This document shows, piece by piece, positions 58,073 through 64,000 of a DNA stretch of 64,000 nucleotides. A program made the translations under genes and the position numbers. The notes below the pieces were generated by a model. It was not told where the DNA came from. It made no database searches and was given only the letters and a program-made list of their open reading frames with translations. Location of the stretch: NCBI RefSeq assembly GCF_017922435.1, contig NZ_VDEZ01000003.1:310001-374000 (forward strand), written 5' to 3'. Position 1 is the first letter of the stretch, and each line of letters begins with the position of its first letter. This stretch comes from Thalassospira sp. ER-Se-21-Dark. Its GTDB lineage: Bacteria > Pseudomonadota > Alphaproteobacteria > Rhodospirillales > Thalassospiraceae.

Positions 58073-58110
58073 CCTGCGCCCTGTCAAGCCATCGCACGAC
58101 AGGGCGCAGG
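58073..58110. terminator. 13-bp perfect hairpin between convergent operons
   Basis: CCTGCGCCCTGTC (58073-58085) pairs with GACAGGGCGCAGG (58098-58110). No T run follows on either strand, so termination is likely but not classical. It separates the acyl-CoA dehydrogenase gene from the kinase gene. Confidence 0.65.
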
Positions 58111-58118
58111 ATTGACCA

Positions 58119-59639
58119 TCAAGAATTCACTGCAGCAAAGCGCGACCAGAACGGCAACATCGCCTTTTCAAGGTCATGCCACATCGCAAAGCGTTTGCGA
58201 TAAATCTCGCTGGCATCCGGGTTCGGGCTGTAATGGCGGTCCATCGAAACCATGTTGTCGGCGGCCTGTTCATAACCGTGATACATTCCAACCCCGACAG
58301 CCGCGGCCATCGCCGCCCCCAATGCACCGGTTTCCTGGCACTTTGCCACACTGAGCGGCAGCTCAAGAATATCGGCGATGATCTGTGGCCAGATTGGGCT
58401 CCGCGCCCCGCCGCCGGACAAAATGATCTTGTCAAACCGTGCCCCGGTTGCACGCAGTTTGTCCAAATGCTGCAGATGGGCAAAGGTCACACCTTCGTAG
58501 ATGGCGCGCAACATATCGGCCCGCCCGTGCCATCCACCAACACCAAAAAATCCCGCACGTGCGGTACCGTTACACGGCGCACCATAAAGATATGGATGGT
58601 AATAGGGCCCATCGAGACCAAAGGTGCTTTTGGCAACCAGTTCGTTGGCAAGATCAAACGGTGATTTTCCCGCTGCCACTTCGGCATCATGTTCAAGATA
58701 TTCACGCACCAGCCATTCCAGATTAACGGCCGACGTCGCCGAACTTTCGATCGACATGAACCGGCGATCCGCATAGCCCGACGACATGAAAATCTCGTTC
58801 TCGTTCTGGAAATCGACATTTTCGACAATGATCTGATTGATGCTCCAGGTGCCGACGATCATCGATGCCTGTCCCGGCCGTGCAACGCCCGAACCAAGGG
58901 CACTTGCGATCACGTCAAAGAACCCGGCCACAACCGGCGTGCCAGCACGAAGACCGGTTTTGGCCGCAACGTCGGCTGTCACGTGACCAACAACCTCGCT
59001 TGGATGGGCAAGACGCGGAAGCTTTTGGCGGGCATCAAGAATACCGAATGCATCAAGCAGTTCGTCATCATAGACGTTCTCTGGCATGCGCAGCATGCCA
59101 CATCCGCCCATATCGGAAATGTCCGTCACCAGTTCGTTAGTAAGCGCATGGGTCACGATGTCCTTGCACAACAAGACCGATTGCGTTGCGTCGTACATTT
59201 CCGGGCGTTCACGCTTGATCCATGCCAGCAAGGTTGGCGTTTGTGACACCCATGGACGTTGTCCGGAAATCGAATAGGTGATGTCGCCCACCCCATCTGA
59301 CGCAAGCTTATCCACCAGCGCATTGGCACGGGTATCAAGCGATTGAATTCCCAGAAGTGCCTTGCCACCGGCACCAAGCAAATACAGCCCGTTGCCATGT
59401 CCCGCACTGCCGATGGCAGCGATATCGGAGGTATCAACGCCCGATTTGTCGATGACCTTTGCCACCACCTCAAAAAGGTCATGGCGCATCTGATCAATAT
59501 CGCGTTCAACAAATCCCGGTGCCGGGCAGCGCGAAACAGCCTCCCGCGAGGCATGGGCAATTTCGCGCCCGCGGGCGTCGAACAATACGGTTTTAACGAC
59601 CGTATTGCCCGCATCAATTCCAAGAAAATAGCGTCCCAT
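58119..59639 (-). CDS. FGGY-family carbohydrate/polyol kinase
   Basis: A 506-residue kinase of the ASKHA fold. The N-terminal phosphate-1 motif is FLGIDAGNTVVKTVLFD (about 4-20), and the FGGY C-terminal half carries SGGGARSPIWPQIIADIL (about 402-419). The sequence is most like L-xylulose/LyxK- and EryA-type kinases. The start at 59639 (MGRYFLG) is chosen as the family N-terminus; the frame upstream is unrelated. Last gene of the minus-strand polyol operon. It would phosphorylate the imported polyol or ketose with ATP. Confidence 0.87.
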   Translation of the reverse strand: MGRYFLGIDAGNTVVKTVLFDARGREIAHASREAVSRCPAPGFVERDIDQMRHDLFEVVAKVIDKSGVDTSDIAAIGSAGHGNGLYLLGAGGKALLGIQSLDTRANALVDKLASDGVGDITYSISGQRPWVSQTPTLLAWIKRERPEMYDATQSVLLCKDIVTHALTNELVTDISDMGGCGMLRMPENVYDDELLDAFGILDARQKLPRLAHPSEVVGHVTADVAAKTGLRAGTPVVAGFFDVIASALGSGVARPGQASMIVGTWSINQIIVENVDFQNENEIFMSSGYADRRFMSIESSATSAVNLEWLVREYLEHDAEVAAGKSPFDLANELVAKSTFGLDGPYYHPYLYGAPCNGTARAGFFGVGGWHGRADMLRAIYEGVTFAHLQHLDKLRATGARFDKIILSGGGARSPIWPQIIADILELPLSVAKCQETGALGAAMAAAVGVGMYHGYEQAADNMVSMDRHYSPNPDASEIYRKRFAMWHDLEKAMLPFWSRFAAVNS

Positions 59640-59643
59640 GGTT

Positions 59644-60492
59644 CTATCCTTTGAGCCCAAGATAGATATCCCATGCTTTGGCGCCGTCTGCTTGATCATG
59701 GATCATCGCCATCAGGGCCGCGACAACCGCCTTTGGGTTGTCATGCTGATAAATGTTGCGTCCATAGACCATACCATGCGCCCCCTGTGCCATCAGGGCC
59801 GCTGAATTATCAAACACGGTTCTGAGATCGGCCTTACCACCACCGCGCACAAGAACCGGGCAACGGGCTGCTTGCACAACATGATGGAAATCGTCGGGAT
59901 CATCGGTCGGGTCGGCCTTGATGATATCGGCCCCCATTTCACGGGCCAGCCTTACGAGCGTTGTGACCTTTTCGGTATCCCCGTCGACCAGATAACCGCC
60001 ACGTTCACTGTTTGGCTGCATGACAAGTGGCTCGATCATCAGCGGCATGCCGTATTTTTCGCAGTCATTGCCAAGCTTCGAAATGTTCTTAACGCACTGA
60101 CGGAAAAGATCAGGCTCGTCTGGCAACATGAAAAGATTGACCACGACACAGGCCGCATCCATGCGCAAAGCCGGCAAGATCGGATCGGTTTCATTCTGCA
60201 TCACCGCCCACATCGAACGATGACGTTCCTTGTTATAGGGGTTGCCCATATCAACGCGCATCACCAGTGCCGGCCGGTTTTCACCCGGAAGGGTTTGCAA
60301 AAGATCGGACTGCCCGTAATTCATTTGAATGGCATCGGGACGGGCATCAACCAGGGTGTTGACGACTGACTGGATATCTTCGAGTCCCACCATAAAGCTC
60401 GGCTCGTTGCAGACGCCGTGGTCAATTGCAACATCGAGACAGCGACCGTTCTTCATCAAACGGTTCAGGCGCACTTTTTTTGATAGATACAT
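59644..60492 (-). CDS. Class I DhnA-type aldolase (LsrF/FbaB family)
   Basis: A 282-residue TIM-barrel aldolase. The Schiff-base Lys is probably Lys192 in GADIIKADPT, with an Asp in CLDVAIDHGV near residue 24 and the phosphate-binding RGGGK near 225. It would cleave a ketose-phosphate-like substrate, or act like LsrF. A perfect GAGGAGGAAAC lies before ATG 60492. It sits between the GlpD-like and kinase genes, in a position where ery-type operons carry an isomerase. Confidence 0.85.
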   Translation of the reverse strand: MYLSKKVRLNRLMKNGRCLDVAIDHGVCNEPSFMVGLEDIQSVVNTLVDARPDAIQMNYGQSDLLQTLPGENRPALVMRVDMGNPYNKERHRSMWAVMQNETDPILPALRMDAACVVVNLFMLPDEPDLFRQCVKNISKLGNDCEKYGMPLMIEPLVMQPNSERGGYLVDGDTEKVTTLVRLAREMGADIIKADPTDDPDDFHHVVQAARCPVLVRGGGKADLRTVFDNSAALMAQGAHGMVYGRNIYQHDNPKAVVAALMAMIHDQADGAKAWDIYLGLKG

Positions 60493-60527
60493 GTTTCCTC
60501 CTCTGACCGGCATTCCCGGTTATTTTT

Positions 60528-62222
60528 TCAGACGATGCTGTGTTTTTTGCCGAGCTCTTCGCGCAGCAATTGTGTGTGATGATCAAGTTCGGCTGCGGAC
60601 CAGCCCAGAACGCCAGACATCAGCGTTCCGATTTCCTCGATCAAACTGGTGGTGATCCCGCCTTCCAGACCGAGACCCGTGCGGCGCAACAGGATGTCGG
60701 AAAGGCTTCGAACCTTTTCGTTACGGATCAGGAATTCGATCTCGCGGCGCGAATAGGTTTCGGCTGCCACAAGCGGGCCATCCGGTTCGGCCTGACAGAA
60801 CAGCGCAATATCGCGTGCTCTGCTGCCATACCTTTCGGCAAGGCGTTCAAGTGTTGGGCGATCAACCGCAAGATCAATCAGTTCTGCACCGATCCAGTCA
60901 TCAAGATCGCTTTCGGAGTTGGGGAAATCACGCCCACCGCCGATCTTCAGACGACGGGTATCGCAAACGCGTTTCCGCCCCAGCCGTTGTAAAACAACAT
61001 CGGCGATTTCTTCGCCAAACACCCGGAAGGTGGTCCATTTGCCGCCAATCAGGCTGATGACCGGGAAATCACGCTTTTCATTGGCTTCCTGTTCGCGGTG
61101 CGAATGATCGCGGCTGATCCGGGCGGTTGCATCCGCGTCACTGACAGGAAGCGGTCTGACACCGGTAAAGACATGAACAATATCGTCGCGCGCGATCTCG
61201 ATTTCCGGAAACACAAAGCGCAATGCGCCAAGCATGTAGTCCTTTTCGCTTTCCTCGCAGCGGGCAAGTTCGGGGTCATCGATCAGGATGTCGGTCGACC
61301 CGACAAGCGACACACCGAGATAGTTAAAGGCAATGCAAATTCGGCCATCCGCGTTCTCGTAATAGACCATTTGATCGCCAAGGGCGCTGGCGAGCTGCGC
61401 ATTGCGGATCATCAGATGCGATCCTTTGGTCCCGCGCACAAAGCGCGGGGTGTCGTTTTCCTGACCACCGGACAGGGCAAGATTGGTAAAATCGACCCAA
61501 GCACCGGTGGCATTCACCACAAGATCGGGCGTAATCGTCCCGGTTTCGCCAGTCAAACGGTCGCGCCAATGGAGTTCAGCACCGTCGACCTTTTCGACAC
61601 CGGTATAGGAATGCGCACTGGCATTCGGACAGGCCTGCTCGGTATCGAGGATCATTTCGACACCCAGCCGTTCGGGGTACTTCACCCAGGCGTCGTAATA
61701 GATCGCACCAAACTTCGCATCCTGTGAAAGATCCGGTGCCATGGTTTGAAGTTGCTTGCGCGAGACAAAACGATGCGCTGGCATGGTACGGCTTTTGCGC
61801 GACAACCAGTCATAAAGCATCAGGCCGATCTTGATCATGATTGCCGATCGCCGCGACGGTCCGCTTCGCAACCCGATGAAGCGCTTTAAGGATGCAAGCG
61901 ACCCATGAACCGTATCGAAAATCGGCACAAGTGTTGGCAGCGGAAAGACATAATGCGGTGCATTGCGCAGCAGGAAGTCACGTTCCTGCAAAGACTGCCG
62001 AACCAAGCGAAACTCACCATTTTCCAGATAGCGCAACCCGCCATGGACCATGCGTGAAAGTGCCGCACTTGCACCGGAACAGAAATCCCTCTGTTCAAGC
62101 AAAACAACATCTACCCCCTGCAGGGCAAGATCACGGAACACACTTATTCCGTTGATCCCGCCCCCGACCACCACGACAGTGGCCCGTTTCGGGATGACTT
62201 TATCCTGAGAATTTTGTGTCAT
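60528..62222 (-). CDS. GlpD-like FAD-dependent glycerol-3-phosphate (polyol-phosphate) dehydrogenase
   Basis: A 564-residue FAD oxidoreductase of the GlpD/DAO family. The N-terminal dinucleotide-binding motif is VVVGGGINGISVFRDLA (about 17-33), followed by FCSGASAALSRMVHGGLRYLENGEF (about 48-72), typical of GlpD. The C-terminal DAO_C helical domain is present. EryB (erythritol-phosphate dehydrogenase) belongs to the same family, so a polyol phosphate is likely. It is transcribed after the aldo/keto reductase gene with an 11-bp gap. Confidence 0.9.
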   Translation of the reverse strand: MTQNSQDKVIPKRATVVVVGGGINGISVFRDLALQGVDVVLLEQRDFCSGASAALSRMVHGGLRYLENGEFRLVRQSLQERDFLLRNAPHYVFPLPTLVPIFDTVHGSLASLKRFIGLRSGPSRRSAIMIKIGLMLYDWLSRKSRTMPAHRFVSRKQLQTMAPDLSQDAKFGAIYYDAWVKYPERLGVEMILDTEQACPNASAHSYTGVEKVDGAELHWRDRLTGETGTITPDLVVNATGAWVDFTNLALSGGQENDTPRFVRGTKGSHLMIRNAQLASALGDQMVYYENADGRICIAFNYLGVSLVGSTDILIDDPELARCEESEKDYMLGALRFVFPEIEIARDDIVHVFTGVRPLPVSDADATARISRDHSHREQEANEKRDFPVISLIGGKWTTFRVFGEEIADVVLQRLGRKRVCDTRRLKIGGGRDFPNSESDLDDWIGAELIDLAVDRPTLERLAERYGSRARDIALFCQAEPDGPLVAAETYSRREIEFLIRNEKVRSLSDILLRRTGLGLEGGITTSLIEEIGTLMSGVLGWSAAELDHHTQLLREELGKKHSIV

Positions 62223-62233
62223 CTCATGATCAA

Positions 62234-63229
62234 TCAGGCGGCGCGCGCAACAGGGCCAAGATGGGCTGATATGGCCTTATCAATGATGGCCAGTTCGACG
62301 GCACCCAGGACGATTTCACCAGCCTTTGCATTTTCCGCTGCCTGCTGGGCATTGCGCGCCCCGCAAAGCGAGAAGGTGATGCCCTTTTGCGCAATGGTCC
62401 AGGCAATCACAATCTGGCCCGGCTGGACATTGTGCGCATCGGCAATCGGTTGCAGGACTTTCATGAATTCGGCAACGCGTTTGCGGTTTTCGACCGAGAA
62501 TTTCGGGTTTTCACGACGAAGATCGTCGCCTTCGAACACCCGGTCCGGGCCGATCTTGCCCGACAGCAGACCAAGCGCCATCGATGAGTAGCTCAGTATC
62601 GCGACGTTATTTTCGACACATAGCGGGACCAGCTCATCTTCAAGCTGGCGTTCGAGCATGTTGTAGCATTCCTGAATGCTGTCGAGCTGGCCGGCCGCAA
62701 GATACTGCTTCATCTCGTCGGCGTTGACGTTGCTGATCCCGATCGAACGGATCTTGCCTTCTTTTTTCAGATCAAGAAGGGCCCCCATGGTTTCGGAAAT
62801 CGGGGTTGTCGGGTCCTGCCAGTGGGTGATGTAAAGGTCGACATAATCGGTACGCAGACGCTTCAGGCTTGTTTCAAGTTCGCTGCGAACGGACTCAGCA
62901 CCAAGATAGCGATGGATCTTCTTGTCATGTTCGTCGACAAAATAGTTGCCCTTGTCCGTATCCCAGACCATGCCGCATTTGGTTGCAATCACCACCTGAT
63001 CACGACGGCCTTCGATGGCCTTGCCAACCAGTTCTTCGGCACGGCCAAGCCCATATGCCGGGGCTGTATCAATCAGCGTGATACCGGCATCAAACGATGC
63101 CTGAATTGCCTTGATGGAGTTGGCGTCATCGTGACCACCCCACATCCAGCCGCCCATTGCCCAGGTTCCAAGCCCAATTGCGGATGCCGATACGCCGGAT
63201 TTTCCAATTTCACGAATAAGCTGTGCCAT
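62234..63229 (-). CDS. Aldo/keto reductase
   Basis: A 331-residue NADPH-dependent reductase. The catalytic tetrad is visible as Asp (TLIDTAPAYG, about 56), Tyr (about 61), Lys (ATKCGM, about 85) and His (YITHWQDP, about 135). The AKR barrel is complete. It overlaps the end of the SorC gene by one base (TGATG). In this operon it could reduce an aldehyde released by the aldolase or oxidise the polyol. Confidence 0.9.
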   Translation of the reverse strand: MAQLIREIGKSGVSASAIGLGTWAMGGWMWGGHDDANSIKAIQASFDAGITLIDTAPAYGLGRAEELVGKAIEGRRDQVVIATKCGMVWDTDKGNYFVDEHDKKIHRYLGAESVRSELETSLKRLRTDYVDLYITHWQDPTTPISETMGALLDLKKEGKIRSIGISNVNADEMKQYLAAGQLDSIQECYNMLERQLEDELVPLCVENNVAILSYSSMALGLLSGKIGPDRVFEGDDLRRENPKFSVENRKRVAEFMKVLQPIADAHNVQPGQIVIAWTIAQKGITFSLCGARNAQQAAENAKAGEIVLGAVELAIIDKAISAHLGPVARAA

Positions 63230-64000
63230 CAGGCATCTCCTTTTAGTATGTCGCTGACCGCATAGGCGGTTTGCTCATCTATCGCCAAAGTCGTCAGGAA
63301 ATCACCGCGCAGGATGGCCGCAATCGGTTCTGCCTTGTGTTGCCCGCTGGCAATGGCAAAACGGTGCGGGATCTGACGCAGTTCTTCGAGGGTAAGGGCA
63401 ACCACACGGTCGTTGCCCGAATAGTCACAGGGCGTTCCATCCTTGCTGATCAGATGTGCAAGCAATTCGCCGCTCGCCCCGGCGGCAAGGACTTCTGCAG
63501 GATCGATATCGTCATCCAGTGAAAGGTAAGTCGATGTACTTGCCCGCACGGAACCGATACCCATCACCGCAATGTCAGCCTTGCGCGCGATGTCAAAAAC
63601 ATCACGGATGGATCGTTCATCAAGCAGGGTATCGCGGGCTTCACGCGATCCGGCAATAATCGGCGCATGCAGTTGAAGTGCCCGCCCGCCAAGCTTTTCG
63701 GCCATCGCCATCGAGACCTGATTGACGTCGGTATAGTATTTCCCCTGAACCCCGCCGGTTCCGGGAACAACCGTAACGTCATAGCTACGCTTGGGCTTCA
63801 TGGCCTCGACAATTGCGCTGACACCAACGCCGCCCGAAATCGCAATCGTCATGCCGTCTTCGAGTTTCTCAAACAAGGCAGCCGCTGCTGCATCGGCAGT
63901 CGATTTGATTGTGATCCTGGGATCGGTTGAAACTTCCGGCACCACAATCGCATTGTCGATCCGCCCCATTTCGGCAATCAGGGTGCCAAGATCCAGCATG
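63229..64000 (-). CDS. SorC/DeoR-type sugar-responsive regulator, C-terminal part (5' end outside window)
   Basis: The last 256 or more residues of a SorC-family protein, the sugar-phosphate-binding domain. It includes IAISGGVGVSAIVEAM (about 52-67), TVVPGTGGVQGKYYTDVNQVS (about 76-96) and DIAVMGIGSVRASTSTYLS (about 137-155). An open frame continues to the right edge, where the helix-turn-helix should be encoded. EryD and LsrR belong to this family. It is the first visible gene of the polyol operon and probably its regulator. Confidence 0.8.
   Translation of the reverse strand, partial: MLDLGTLIAEMGRIDNAIVVPEVSTDPRITIKSTADAAAAALFEKLEDGMTIAISGGVGVSAIVEAMKPKRSYDVTVVPGTGGVQGKYYTDVNQVSMAMAEKLGGRALQLHAPIIAGSREARDTLLDERSIRDVFDIARKADIAVMGIGSVRASTSTYLSLDDDIDPAEVLAAGASGELLAHLISKDGTPCDYSGNDRVVALTLEELRQIPHRFAIASGQHKAEPIAAILRGDFLTTLAIDEQTAYAVSDILKGDA

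Overview
The window looks like a chromosomal segment of a heterotrophic alphaproteobacterium. I infer a Rhodospirillales member, possibly a marine Thalassospira-like organism. The reasons are the moderately high GC, densely packed catabolic operons, four complete TRAP transporters, a SLC5-type symporter/histidine kinase, a ScfR-type XRE regulator and a HutF/HutG-type histidine pathway. This is gene-content reasoning; no rRNA, tRNA, phage gene, transposase gene or CRISPR array was seen.

Layout. 1-4.2 kb: the tail of a MarR gene, then an IclR regulator divergent from TRAP operon 1. 4.2-6.0 kb: 4-hydroxyphenylpyruvate dioxygenase divergent from an AsnC/Lrp regulator. 6.1-6.36 kb: a 265-bp palindromic element (E1). 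6.4-11.6 kb: a branched-chain-amino-acid-type ABC transporter, divergent from a ScfR-like regulator. That regulator is followed by a single-domain response regulator, a small two-helix membrane protein and a symporter-histidine kinase fusion (to 16.9 kb). 17-20 kb: methylmalonate-semialdehyde dehydrogenase with a divergent LysR, and an orphan protein. 20.4-23.4 kb: an FAH-family hydrolase, a second copy of the palindromic element (E2), a dienelactone-hydrolase-like protein and a D-2-hydroxyacid dehydrogenase. 23.4-31.5 kb: allophanate hydrolase at the end of a peptide-type ABC operon, divergent from a LysR. 31.5-39 kb: a full histidine utilisation cluster (hutC-hutF divergent from hutI-hutH-hutG-hutU), followed by TakP-like TRAP operon 2 (39-42.3 kb).

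42.3-58 kb appears to be a CoA-dependent catabolic island: TRAP operon 3 with a DUF3237 protein, a serine hydrolase, thiolase and a feruloyl-CoA-synthetase-like ligase on the minus strand; a divergent SDR dehydrogenase, enoyl-CoA hydratase, TRAP operon 4, MarR regulator, hotdog thioesterase and acyl-CoA dehydrogenase on the plus strand. Together these supply uptake, activation, every step of a beta-oxidation round and CoA release, probably for an aromatic (phenylpropanoid-like) acid. Two matching palindromes flank the divergent promoter. 58-64 kb: a minus-strand polyol/sugar operon (SorC regulator, aldo/keto reductase, GlpD-like dehydrogenase, DhnA-type aldolase, FGGY kinase) that runs off the right edge.

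The most unusual signal is the E1/E2 pair. Two roughly 265-bp elements share a near-identical core. Their outer and one inner inverted-repeat arms have unrelated sequences, yet each arm still pairs with its own partner. That is the pattern expected of a conserved folded structure.
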